DNA of 64,000 nucleotides. Source: JALSHZ01 sp964614535. GTDB lineage: Bacteria; Pseudomonadota; Gammaproteobacteria; UWMA-0217. The notes under the pieces were generated by a model, which ran no database searches, had not been told where the DNA came from, and was given only the letters and a program-made list of their open reading frames with translations. Location of the stretch: NCBI GenBank assembly GCA_964614535.1, contig CAZTOZ010000039.1:33228-97227 (forward strand), read 5' to 3'. Positions within the stretch are counted from its first letter, which is position 1, and each line of letters starts with the position of its first letter. Below, piece after piece: positions 1 to 8,385 of the stretch. The position numbers and the translations under genes are program-made.

Positions 1-3000
1 TACCGAGACTGGCGATACCCGCTTCGGCCAGGCCGATCAGCTCACCGTCGTCGGTCTGGTGGTTCTGGTTGGCATCACGCCACACTTTCAGCTCATCGAA
101 GCGTTCGTCATTGGCATCGACGACACCATCGTGGTTGCTGTCGTAGCCGGCGAGCTTGGCGAAGCCTTCCCCTGCCTGACCACCGAACAGTTCCGAGCGA
201 TCGTCGATACGCCCATTGCCGTTGGCATCGACCGCCAGGAAGGCGTCCTCGGCCGAGAGCCAGCCAGACTCGATGGCCGTACCGTTGTCGAGCAGATCGA
301 ACTTGCCCTCGGTGGCCCCCAGCGCCGTGGTCTGCACGCCATCGCCATTCATATCGATGGCGATCGGGCTGACGTAAGCATAGGAGGTGGTGTCGTAGAT
401 ATTGACATCCACGGTCGTCTCGCAGACATCGATATCCCCGGCTTGCTCACTGCCGACGATGCTGACCGAGAGGTCTTCGGTACCCTCGTAATAATCACCG
501 GCATTGCCCGCATCACGATCGACCGTGACCATCTCGCGCCACGTGGCGATATCGAGCACATCCGAGGCGGTGGCACCTGCCGGCACCTTCACCCAGACGC
601 TGTCCCCCTGAACGATGCATCCATCCTTGACCAGGCTGTAGTCGGCGCTCTGATCGACCGGTCCCACCATCTCACGATCACCCTGCGAGGCATACTGGCC
701 ATTCGGCACACGACCATAGACCACATCGATCACCTCACCACCAATGCCCCAGCGGATGTCATAGTAGCCACCGGCCATGATGTCCTGATCACCGGCCCAC
801 TCATCGACACGCTGCGCGCTGCCATCGGTGACCTTGATCTGGAACCAGGCATCGTGATCGACCGGCTGGTCGAGGACGACGCGGAACGATGCCATCTCGC
901 CCTCGTTCACCTCACTGTCACCCACCAATCGGGCACAGACCGGCTGACCACCCCCATTGTCATCGACCGTGACCATCACCACAGCGGTGTCATACCCCCC
1001 GTTGCCGTCGGTCACGGTATAGGTGAAGCGGTCGGTACCGGTGAATCCGGCCTCGGGCTGGTAGCTCAGCGTGCCATCGGCATTCATCACCACCGTCCCA
1101 TGCTCGGGTTGTTCGACCCGGTCGATCTGCAGCGGATCACCATCTCTGTCCCAGTCATTGGCCAGCACGTCGATGACGACGGCCTGATTGGCCAGCGTCG
1201 CCGCAGCGTCGTCATCCGCCGCGGGTGCCGTATTCTCCGGCTGCCCCGGCTCCACCTTGATATAGACCTTGGTGCGATCGGTGCCACCATGGCCGTCGCT
1301 GACGGTGTAGTAGAAGTAGTCCTTGCCACAATAGCCATCGTCAGGCGTGTAGGTGAAAGTACCGTCGTCGTTCAGCTCGACCGTGCCATGCTTCGGCTGT
1401 CGGAACGACTCGATCGTCAGACTGTCGCCATCGGGGTCGGTGTCATTGGCCAGCACGTCGATAACGACACTTTGCCCCTCTTCAGTCGTCGCACGATCCT
1501 TGTTGGCATCGGGCCCCTGGTTCTCGGGCTGGCCCGGCTCCACCTTGATATAGACCTTGGTGCGATCGGTGCCACCATGGCCGTCGCTGACGGTGTAGTA
1601 GAAGTAGTCCTTGCCACAATAGCCGTCGTCAGGTGTGTAGGTGAAGGTACCGTCGTCGTTCAGCTCGACCGTGCCATGCTTCGGCTGTCGGAACGACTCG
1701 ATCGTCAGACTGTCGCCGTCGGGGTCGGTGTCGTTGGCCAGCACATCGATGACAACGGCCTCACCCTGATCGGTCGAGACACGATCCTTGTTGGCATCCG
1801 GTGCATGATTGACGCTGGTGACCACGAGCTGCACCGTGGCCGTGGCGGTGCCACCCTGGCCATCACTGACCATGTAGGTGAAGCTATCGCTACCGGAATA
1901 GCCCGCCTCCGGCGTGTAGCTGAGGGTGCCATCCGAGTTCAGAACCACCGTGCCGTGGGCCGGTTGCTCGAAGCTGTCGATCCTCAGCGTATCGCCATCG
2001 GGATCGCTGTCGTTGGCCAGCACATCGATGACGACGGGTTCACCCTCTTTGGTTTCTGCCGCATCGTCCGCCGCATTCGGCGCGTCATTGACCGGTACGA
2101 CACACAGATGGACCGTGGCCGTGGCCGTGCCACCATTGCCGTCACTGATGGTGTAGGTGAAGCTGTCCGCCCCGGAGTAGTCGTCATCTGGCGTATAGCT
2201 CACCGTGCCGTCGGCATTGATCACGACCGTGCCGTGCTGCGGCTGGCCCACTTCGGTGACACTCAGGCTGTCGCCGTCGAGGTCGCTGTCGTTGGCCAGA
2301 ACGTCGATGGTGACCGACTGGTCTTCGTCGACCGTGGCTTCGTCGTCTTTGGCCGATGGACCATCGTTGACCGGTGCAACGACGACCTGGACCGTGGCCG
2401 TGGCGCTGCCGCCGTTGCCATCGGTCACGGTGTAGGTGAAGCTGTCGGTGCCGTGGAAATCGGCGTCCGGCGTGTAGCTGAAGCTGCCATCGGCATTCTG
2501 CACCACCGTGCCATGGGCCGGTTGTTGAAACGACATGACGGTGAGCATATCCCCATCCGCGTCACGGTCGTTTCCGAGCGCATCGATGACGATGGGCTGA
2601 TCTTCCTGCGTCGCCACCATGTCATCGTTTGCCTGCGGCGCAGTATTGCTTTGCGGAACGAAGATCTTGACGGTGGCGGTATCACTCCCCCCATTGTTGT
2701 CCATGATGGTGTAAGTGAAGCTGTCCAACCCGCTGAAACCATCTTTGGGGGTGTAGTTGAAGCTGCCGTCCGCATTCAACGTGACCATGCCGTTGGCAGG
2801 CTCGGAAAAACCGGAGATGAAGATGGCATCACCATCGGGATCGCTGTCGTTGGACAGCACGTCGATGACGGTGGTGCCATTGTCGGTCAACAGTGCCATG
2901 TCGTCGTCGGCATCCGGCCCCCGATTGGTTTCGTGGATGCAGATATAGACGCGCGCGGTATCACTACCGCCATTGCCATCCTCGACGGTGTATTCGAAAA

Positions 3001-4174
3001 AATCGACGCCGGCAAAACCTGGGTCGGCCTGATAGCTGAAAGTACCATCATCATTGAGGGTGATGGTGCCGTGGCCCGGCTTCGAGAAACCGCTGATGGT
3101 CAATGTATCGCCATCGGCATCACGATCGTTGGACAGCACGTCGATGATGCTGACCTGCCCCTGGTCGACGAAGGCGACATCGGTATCGGCATCGGGCGTG
3201 GCATTCTCTTGAACCGGTGGCATGACGGGCGTCACATCGACCGTCACCGTTGCTGTATCGGTGCCACCCTTGCCGTCACTGACGGTGTAGGTAATGCTGT
3301 CGTTTCCGGAGAAGCCCGCGGTCGGCGTGTAGTAGAGCTTGCCGTCGGCACCGATGGCAACGCTGCCGTGCTCGGCCTCGGCCGCCGTGACGGTCAATGG
3401 ATCACCGTCCGGATCGGTATCGTTGGCCAGCACATCGATCGCCACCGTCGTATCCTGTTGGGTGCTGCTCACATCGTTTTCGGCCACAGGCTGCTGATTG
3501 ACGTCGCGAACCTCGATCGTGACCTTGGCGGTATCGCCCCACGCATTGACACCATCGGTGACGGAATATTCGAATTCATCGATCCCGTGGAAGCCGGGGT
3601 TTGGCGTGTAGGTGAACGTGCCGTCAGGGTTTCTCGTCACCGTGCCGTTCTTGGGCTGGGTGAAGCCAACGATCGAAATCGGATCACCGTCGGGGTCTTT
3701 GTCGTTGGCCAGTACATCGATGACGACGGGGCGATTCTCGTCGGTTACTGCATCGTCCCACTTTGCATCGGGTTCACCATTGACCGGCTGGTCCCCACCG
3801 GACGGGTCATCTGCCGGAATGCTGCCACTACCGATCACATAGATCTCTACCAGCGCGGTTGCCTGGTTACCTGCTGCATCGGCAACGACATAGCTGAACG
3901 TGTCTTTCCCGGCATATCCCGGGTTGGGGGTATAGCTGAACGTGCCATTGCCGTTATCGACAACCGTACCATTGGCCGGCTGGACGAAATCGATGACACG
4001 TAGGCCACCGGCAGAGGATTTGTCATTGGCCAACACATCGATGATGGTATTGCTGGAATTGGCGGCCACATCGATCCAGTCGTTCCCCGTCCACAACGGA
4101 TCGGCGGGGTTGCTCTCGTGAGAAGTGTCGATCTGCTCTTTGGAGTTGAGAGTGCCTTGTTGCTCGATACCCAT
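1..4174 (-). CDS. Giant repeat adhesin, type I secretion style (partial, C-terminus outside window)
   Basis: Open frame of 1391 codons from an ATG at 4174, preceded by GGAGAG, running off the window edge without a stop. There is no Sec signal peptide, as is usual for type I secreted adhesins. Eleven tandem domains of about 95 residues (roughly residues 30-1070) each carry an IDVLAND-x-DPDGD stretch, then a QPxHGTV turn, a DGTxxYTP strand and a SDGxGGT end: the cadherin-like/Ig-like bacterial repeat (VCBS/Big type). Residues about 1080-1250 look like a Calx-beta-like region. From about 1270 come calcium-binding loops of DxNGDG and DANGNGxID type. Role inferred: calcium-stiffened surface adhesin for attachment. 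No type I exporter lies in the window. Family certainty is high; ligand unknown. Confidence 0.88.
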   Translation of the reverse strand, partial: MGIEQQGTLNSKEQIDTSHESNPADPLWTGNDWIDVAANSSNTIIDVLANDKSSAGGLRVIDFVQPANGTVVDNGNGTFSYTPNPGYAGKDTFSYVVADAAGNQATALVEIYVIGSGSIPADDPSGGDQPVNGEPDAKWDDAVTDENRPVVIDVLANDKDPDGDPISIVGFTQPKNGTVTRNPDGTFTYTPNPGFHGIDEFEYSVTDGVNAWGDTAKVTIEVRDVNQQPVAENDVSSTQQDTTVAIDVLANDTDPDGDPLTVTAAEAEHGSVAIGADGKLYYTPTAGFSGNDSITYTVSDGKGGTDTATVTVDVTPVMPPVQENATPDADTDVAFVDQGQVSIIDVLSNDRDADGDTLTISGFSKPGHGTITLNDDGTFSYQADPGFAGVDFFEYTVEDGNGGSDTARVYICIHETNRGPDADDDMALLTDNGTTVIDVLSNDSDPDGDAIFISGFSEPANGMVTLNADGSFNYTPKDGFSGLDSFTYTIMDNNGGSDTATVKIFVPQSNTAPQANDDMVATQEDQPIVIDALGNDRDADGDMLTVMSFQQPAHGTVVQNADGSFSYTPDADFHGTDSFTYTVTDGNGGSATATVQVVVAPVNDGPSAKDDEATVDEDQSVTIDVLANDSDLDGDSLSVTEVGQPQHGTVVINADGTVSYTPDDDYSGADSFTYTISDGNGGTATATVHLCVVPVNDAPNAADDAAETKEGEPVVIDVLANDSDPDGDTLRIDSFEQPAHGTVVLNSDGTLSYTPEAGYSGSDSFTYMVSDGQGGTATATVQLVVTSVNHAPDANKDRVSTDQGEAVVIDVLANDTDPDGDSLTIESFRQPKHGTVELNDDGTFTYTPDDGYCGKDYFYYTVSDGHGGTDRTKVYIKVEPGQPENQGPDANKDRATTEEGQSVVIDVLANDTDPDGDSLTIESFRQPKHGTVELNDDGTFTYTPDDGYCGKDYFYYTVSDGHGGTDRTKVYIKVEPGQPENTAPAADDDAAATLANQAVVIDVLANDWDRDGDPLQIDRVEQPEHGTVVMNADGTLSYQPEAGFTGTDRFTYTVTDGNGGYDTAVVMVTVDDNGGGQPVCARLVGDSEVNEGEMASFRVVLDQPVDHDAWFQIKVTDGSAQRVDEWAGDQDIMAGGYYDIRWGIGGEVIDVVYGRVPNGQYASQGDREMVGPVDQSADYSLVKDGCIVQGDSVWVKVPAGATASDVLDIATWREMVTVDRDAGNAGDYYEGTEDLSVSIVGSEQAGDIDVCETTVDVNIYDTTSYAYVSPIAIDMNGDGVQTTALGATEGKFDLLDNGTAIESGWLSAEDAFLAVDANGNGRIDDRSELFGGQAGEGFAKLAGYDSNHDGVVDANDERFDELKVWRDANQNHQTDDGELIGLAEAGIASLG
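1233..1749 (-). repeat. Recent tandem duplication of one adhesin domain (288-bp unit)
   Basis: The stretches at about 1233-1461 and 1521-1749 are offset by exactly 288 bp (96 codons). Over the core (1245-1450 against 1533-1738) I count five mismatches, all in third codon positions of the minus-strand frame, so the encoded domains are identical there. The other nine domains are clearly diverged. This indicates a recent in-frame duplication or gene-conversion event within the adhesin. Confidence 0.85.
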
Positions 4175-4433
4175 TTTTTTGTTCTCTCCGGTCTTGATAG
4201 TTATTTTTATTGGCCCGCAGTCATCCATCGATCGTCAACAGGCGTCCGGCCATGACCTTCGCGGAGAGAACACTACACCACGGCAATCGGAGAATTCTCA
4301 ACAGATTCCACAAATGGCCCGTTGCCAAAGCGGCAAGAAGAGGAAATTTCCGGGCGGAACGAGATTGCCGCGAACCAGATCACCCTGCCGGGTCAGGGGG
4401 TGTCACGGGGGAGAGAGAAAGAAAGCGTGTTCG

Positions 4434-4766
4434 TTACAGCGGAATTTCATCCGGAATACCAAAGCCCCGATTCAGGGAGCTGCGTATCGTTTTTTTGAAC
4501 AGCAGCTTGTTCTGGACGACTTCGGGCAGATCGGTGAAATTCATCACGCCTTTGTCGACGAGCACGTCGATCAGATCTTCGACCACGCGCCCCATCTCCA
4601 TGTCGACACGATCGAGCACCTCCTTGATCAGCTCGCTGTTTTCGGACGAAGCCTGCAAGAACTCACTGACTTCTGGATCGAACAGATTGGACTGCTCGAA
4701 CCCGGGTGCCGGGGAAAAGTCGATGGCGGCAATCCCTCCATCCGCCGTTCTTTTGACGTAGATCAT
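4434..4766 (-). CDS. Small protein of the 'tryptophan synthase subunit beta-like' family
   Basis: 110 residues from the ATG at 4766. An upstream ATG at 4829 is in frame, but the extension is cysteine-rich and unlike the family. The protein begins MIYVKRTADGGI and has a conserved middle with RVVEDLIDVLVDKGVMNFTDLPEVVQNKL. This matches from memory a short gammaproteobacterial family, common in Pseudomonas, that databases label as tryptophan synthase beta-like. It has no PLP-binding or catalytic features of TrpB, so the name is misleading and the function is unknown. It lies 47 bp downstream of the DUF98 gene on the same strand and probably shares its transcript. Confidence 0.7.
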   Translation of the reverse strand: MIYVKRTADGGIAAIDFSPAPGFEQSNLFDPEVSEFLQASSENSELIKEVLDRVDMEMGRVVEDLIDVLVDKGVMNFTDLPEVVQNKLLFKKTIRSSLNRGFGIPDEIPL

Positions 4767-4813
4767 CGTCACTTCCTTTTGACAGGCGCGCTCGGCGCAG
4801 ATGACCGCAGACT

Positions 4814-5395
4814 TTAGGCCGCATAGCACCCGATGGGGAAGTACTCAGTTACCAGAATCGCAGGAACTCCCGATACACTGATGCGGTAGGCGCGGGAGAT
4901 GACATCGTCCTCCAACGCTTGCAGGCGAGCATCGGCAGCGGTCTCTCGGGGATGGTAATTGAGCTCGATAATGTCACGGTAGGTCTCGACCCCCTGCTCA
5001 CGCAACAGTTCACCAATCCCCATTTTTCCATCGACGATGGCCTGGGCGAAATGGCCGGGCAGATTTTCGAGCGCCAGATGAGAGCGCGCAAGCGCATAGC
5101 ACCGCCCGGAATGGGCGCCATCCAGACTGACCTCACGATAGAGCAGCGGCTCCTCCGGCGCATGGGCCAACCCCGCCACCGGCGCGGCCGGTTGCTCGAG
5201 TCGCTGCACCAGTTGGCGGACATCCACCGGTTCCCAGAAATAAGCCTCCAGTGCCTTGGTCACCGTGCCATCGGCCACCAACAGCGTGCGCAGAAACGGC
5301 GGCAGTTCGGCAATCCGGCGGGGCCTGCCGGCCGTGTCGATGACAACCCCGTCTTGCAGATAACCGCTGCTGCGGAAGAAGGAGTCATTTGTCAT
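4814..5395 (-). CDS. Chorismate lyase-like protein (DUF98/UbiC-like fold)
   Basis: 193 residues from the ATG at 5395; the in-frame upstream part is arginine/serine-rich and unlikely to be coding. Residues about 30-55 contain RTLLVADGTVTKALEAYFWEPV, the LLxxDGTVTxxLE signature of the DUF98 chorismate-lyase-like family. The C-terminal part has SRAYRISVSGVP followed by TEYFP, the second family block. Known family role: related to UbiC, which converts chorismate to 4-hydroxybenzoate and pyruvate, but most DUF98 members are not assigned a substrate. The start overlaps the end of the upstream small membrane protein by 11 bp, suggesting translational coupling. Substrate uncertain. Confidence 0.7.
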   Translation of the reverse strand: MTNDSFFRSSGYLQDGVVIDTAGRPRRIAELPPFLRTLLVADGTVTKALEAYFWEPVDVRQLVQRLEQPAAPVAGLAHAPEEPLLYREVSLDGAHSGRCYALARSHLALENLPGHFAQAIVDGKMGIGELLREQGVETYRDIIELNYHPRETAADARLQALEDDVISRAYRISVSGVPAILVTEYFPIGCYAA

Positions 5396-5627
5396 TGGCG
5401 GTGGAGGGAGGGACACGACGGTCCGCGATGAAGATCTTGACCAGAAACAGCGCCAGCGGTGTGCCATGGAGGAACAGGTCGAAGATATCGACCGGGCGGG
5501 TGAGCGTTCCAGCCCCGAGCATTTTCAGCTTCTCGATCAAATGGGGCTCGGGGCTGAACGGCGCGAGCGCGAGCATCACGGCGATGATCGCAAAGGGCGC
5601 CAGCGGCGTCTGTCGTAACCAGTTCAT
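5385..5627 (-). CDS. Small membrane protein often labelled 'RND transporter'
   Basis: 80 residues from the ATG at 5627. One hydrophobic segment lies at about residues 8-25, then a conserved EPHLIEKLKMLxAGTLTRPxDIFDLxLH block and a second hydrophobic segment at about 52-65. This matches a short gammaproteobacterial family whose RND label is not supported by size: real RND pumps are about 1000 residues. Function unknown. It overlaps the DUF98 gene by 11 bp and is divergent from arsS, whose start lies about 145 bp away. Confidence 0.6.
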   Translation of the reverse strand: MNWLRQTPLAPFAIIAVMLALAPFSPEPHLIEKLKMLGAGTLTRPVDIFDLFLHGTPLALFLVKIFIADRRVPPSTANDK

Positions 5628-5772
5628 CGGTCGGCAATCCTGGGGGAAACCATTAATTTCGTGGCGTAACCGATTGTAACCGTTCTGCACCATGGCTGCA
5701 TGAATCGAGTGTCTTCTGTCCTCGCCCACCCATCGCTTATACTGCCTACCCCCCGACGGCACACCGATCAGC

Positions 5773-6729
5773 ATGCTCGACACACGCCCACTACTGCAGG
5801 CATCCGACTTCCCGTCGCTGACACGCGACGAACTCACCACGCTCCAGATCAACCTCGGCTACACCTGTAACCAGCAGTGCCTGCACTGCCACGTCAATGC
5901 CGGCCCGCGCCGCACCGAGCAGATGGACGCCATGACGCTGGCCCTCGTCCTCGATGTCGCCAGGGCGCGCGGCGTCGCAACACTGGACCTGACCGGGGGC
6001 GCCCCGGAATTGAACCCTGGTTTCCGGCAACTCGTCCGCGATGCCCGTGCCCTGGGCTTGCACGTCATCGACCGCTGCAACCTCACGATTCTGAGTGAAC
6101 CGGGACAGGAAGATCTGGCCACGTTTCTCGCCCAACAACGCGTCGAGATCGTCGCCTCGCTGCCCTGTTACCTGGAGGAGAATGTCGATGGGCAACGAGG
6201 CAAAGGGGTGTTCGAACGCAGCATCGAAGGGCTGCGGGCACTCAACGCACTCGGCTACGGCATCGAGGGAAGCGGACTGATGCTCAACCTCGTCTACAAC
6301 CCCATCGGGCCTTCACTCCCGCCATCACAACAGGCGCTGGAGGCCGACTACAGACGCATGCTGCGGGAACGCCACGGCATCATATTCAACCGACTGTTTA
6401 CCATCACCAACATGCCCATCGCCCGCTTCGGCAGCACATTGATCTCCCGAGGCGAATTCGATGCCTATATGACGTTGCTGAAGCAGTCGTTCCAACCTGC
6501 CAACACCAGCGCGGTCATGTGCCGCAGCCTGATCAGCGTCGACTATCGGGGCCGGCTCTACGACTGCGACTTCAATCAAATGCTGAGAATGGAGATTCGC
6601 CACCGTGGCCGCCCCCTCCACCTGCGTGATCTGTTGACACTGGATCCGGCCAATCTCTCCATCGCGGTGGCCGACCACTGCTACGGCTGCACAGCCGGCC
6701 AGGGCAGCAGCTGCGGTGGTGCATTGTAG
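5773..6729 (+). CDS. arsS: Arsenosugar biosynthesis radical SAM protein ArsS
   Basis: 318 residues. The N-terminal radical SAM core has the cluster motif CNQQCLHC at about residues 35-42. The C-terminus carries the cysteine block CYGCTAGQGSSCGG typical of the DUF3641 extension, likely binding a second iron-sulfur cluster. In characterised systems ArsS forms a 5'-deoxy-5'-dimethylarsinoyl-adenosine type intermediate from methylated arsenic. Its usual partner, the methyltransferase ArsM, is not in this window. The stop is separated by one base from the next start (6731), so the three plus-strand genes form a tight operon. A TATACT at about 5735-5740 could be its -10 box, but no convincing -35 is visible. 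Confidence 0.9.
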   Translation: MLDTRPLLQASDFPSLTRDELTTLQINLGYTCNQQCLHCHVNAGPRRTEQMDAMTLALVLDVARARGVATLDLTGGAPELNPGFRQLVRDARALGLHVIDRCNLTILSEPGQEDLATFLAQQRVEIVASLPCYLEENVDGQRGKGVFERSIEGLRALNALGYGIEGSGLMLNLVYNPIGPSLPPSQQALEADYRRMLRERHGIIFNRLFTITNMPIARFGSTLISRGEFDAYMTLLKQSFQPANTSAVMCRSLISVDYRGRLYDCDFNQMLRMEIRHRGRPLHLRDLLTLDPANLSIAVADHCYGCTAGQGSSCGGAL

Positions 6730-6730
6730 A

Positions 6731-7408
6731 ATGCTCTCGGTCATCGTCCCCACGTTGAACGAAGCCCGGCACCTGGCAGCGACGCTCACCCCGCTGCAAG
6801 CTCTGCGCGGAGAGCGACTGGAGATCATCATCGTCGATGGCGGCAGCGACGACGCCACCGGCGAGATCGCCGACCGGCTGGCCGACCGGGTAATGGTCGC
6901 GCCGACGGGGCGTGCCCGGCAGATGAATGCCGGCGCAACCGAGGCGCGGGGCGGGATGCTGCTCTTTCTCCACGCCGACACGCGCCTCTCCGATCCGGCC
7001 ATCGCCCAGTTACGACGATTCTGCCGTGGCGCCGGCCCGGCCTGGGGCCGCTTCAATGTGCGCCCCGATCAAGACCGCCCACTGTTCCGCCTCATCACGA
7101 CCCTGATGAACTGGCGCAGCTGCCTCAGCGGGATCGCCACCGGCGACCAGGCCATCGTCGTGCGTCGCGACCTGTTCTGGTTCGTCTCCGGGTTCCCCGA
7201 CATTCCGTTGATGGAGGACATCGCACTCAGCCGGCGTCTCAAGGCCATCGTCCGGCCCACCTGCTTCTCCGCAACCGTCACGATCTCGATGCGCTACTGG
7301 GAGCGCAACGGCATTCTGCGCAGTATTCTGCGCATGTGGCACCTACGGCTGGCCTATTTTCTCGGCGTCTCTCCCCGCTGGTTGCACCGGCGCTACTATG
7401 GCCAGTAG
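6731..7408 (+). CDS. Glycosyltransferase, TIGR04283 family (arsenosugar-associated)
   Basis: 225 residues, starting MLSVIVPTLNEARHL. Family-2 glycosyltransferase features: the SVIVPTLNE opening, the VDGGSDD block at about residues 37-43, HADTRL as the DxD metal/nucleotide-sugar site, and GDQAIVVRR with PLMEDIALSRRL near the acceptor side. TIGR04283 members are widespread beside arsS and beside CofC-like DUF2064 genes. Its place directly after arsS fits a role in sugar transfer during arsenosugar synthesis, but the substrate is not proven by sequence. It overlaps the next gene by 11 bp. Confidence 0.85.
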   Translation: MLSVIVPTLNEARHLAATLTPLQALRGERLEIIIVDGGSDDATGEIADRLADRVMVAPTGRARQMNAGATEARGGMLLFLHADTRLSDPAIAQLRRFCRGAGPAWGRFNVRPDQDRPLFRLITTLMNWRSCLSGIATGDQAIVVRRDLFWFVSGFPDIPLMEDIALSRRLKAIVRPTCFSATVTISMRYWERNGILRSILRMWHLRLAYFLGVSPRWLHRRYYGQ

Positions 7409-8039
7409 CCACCGGCTCATCGTCTTCACCAAGGCGCCACGACACGGCCGGGTCAAGACCCGGATGCATCCGCGCCTGACGCCGGCACGCAGCGCAACGC
7501 TCCACTACGAGCTGCTCCTACACACCTTGTGGCAATGCCGAGGCGCAGACGGCACCACCGCCCTGTGGTCCCCGCCGGGGAACGACAGCCGTGCGCTGGA
7601 TCGCTTGGCGAGGCGGTTCGGATTGGATCGTGGCTTGCAGCGGGGGCGGGATCTCGGGCAGCGCATGCGGCACGCACTCGACCACACGGTGACCCGTCAC
7701 CGGCAACCGGCACTGTTGATTGGCAGTGACTGCCCCTTCATCACCCCCGGCTATCTCACCCGGGCCCGGCAGGCGCTGCAAGACAAGCCGGTCGTGCTCG
7801 GTCCGGCACGTGACGGCGGATTCGTGCTGATCGGCACCCGGCGACCACTGCCCAATCGCTGTTTCGACGGCATCGAATGGGGATCGGGTCGGGTGCTGGA
7901 ACAGACACTGGCCCAAATGAAAAGGGCCGGTGCAGCGTGTGCGCTGCTCCCGGCCCTGGACGATATCGACCGCCCCGACGATCTGGCGTTGTTACCGCCC
8001 GGGCTACATCGTATGCGTTGGCTTTTCGGTTGCCAGTGA
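7398..8039 (+). CDS. TIGR04282 arsenosugar biosynthesis glycosyltransferase (DUF2064)
   Basis: 213 residues; starts MASSHRLIVFTKAPRHGRVKTRM, the nucleotidyltransferase-like N-terminus with the KxPxxGRVKTR motif. GSDCPFITPGYL (about residues 113-124) and GPARDGGFVLIG are the conserved DUF2064 blocks; the fold resembles GT-A/CofC-like enzymes. It overlaps the upstream glycosyltransferase by 11 bp and overlaps the convergent PilZ gene by 36 bp. The arsS-TIGR04283-TIGR04282 set is a recognised association. The precise sugar chemistry is inferred from family names. Confidence 0.83.
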   Translation: MASSHRLIVFTKAPRHGRVKTRMHPRLTPARSATLHYELLLHTLWQCRGADGTTALWSPPGNDSRALDRLARRFGLDRGLQRGRDLGQRMRHALDHTVTRHRQPALLIGSDCPFITPGYLTRARQALQDKPVVLGPARDGGFVLIGTRRPLPNRCFDGIEWGSGRVLEQTLAQMKRAGAACALLPALDDIDRPDDLALLPPGLHRMRWLFGCQ

Positions 8040-8345
8040 GCCACCCAGCAGATCCTCGATCTTCTGCCGTGTGCCCCCCTTGTCCTCGGCGTTGAACTGA
8101 ACGCCGATACCGGGTGTGCGACTGCCCGACGCACCACGGGGCGTCACCCAAACCACCTTGCCCGCCACCGGGATGCGCTCCGGCTCATCCATCAGATGGA
8201 GCAGAATGAAAACCTCGTCACCGAGCTGATAGGGCTTGCCAGTCGGGATGAACAACCCGCCATTCTTGATGAACGGAATATAGGCCGCATAGAGGGAGTT
8301 CTTCTCCTTGATGGAGAGCGAGAGAATCGGGTGTCCGTCAGCCAT
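8004..8345 (-). CDS. PilZ domain protein
   Basis: 113 residues, last gene of the large minus-strand operon. It resembles the short PilZ proteins encoded after holB in gammaproteobacteria: IKEKNSLYAAYIPFIKNGGLFIPT, then a beta barrel with LGDEVFILLHL and VAGKVVWVTP, ending with GIGVQF. The usual RxxxR and D/NxSxxG c-di-GMP residues are not apparent, as in the type IV pilus PilZ orthologues that bind partner proteins instead. Its likely role is in type IV pilus function; the pilMNOPQ genes are elsewhere in the window. The 3' end overlaps the convergent DUF2064 gene. Confidence 0.8.
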   Translation of the reverse strand: MADGHPILSLSIKEKNSLYAAYIPFIKNGGLFIPTGKPYQLGDEVFILLHLMDEPERIPVAGKVVWVTPRGASGSRTPGIGVQFNAEDKGGTRQKIEDLLGGSLATEKPTHTM

Positions 8346-8385
8346 GGTGTATCAGATTCCGGTATTGCCTGCTGTTGTCGGGTGA

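Noticed and set aside
59..4003. Uninterrupted 1314-codon plus-strand frame opposite the adhesin
   Set aside because: It is the shadow of the repeat-rich minus gene: periodic Asp/Gly-rich codons leave the opposite frame open. It shows repeated VVGQHVDDD-type text at the same period as the adhesin domains, with no independent family. The minus frame has clear domain logic and a ribosome site.
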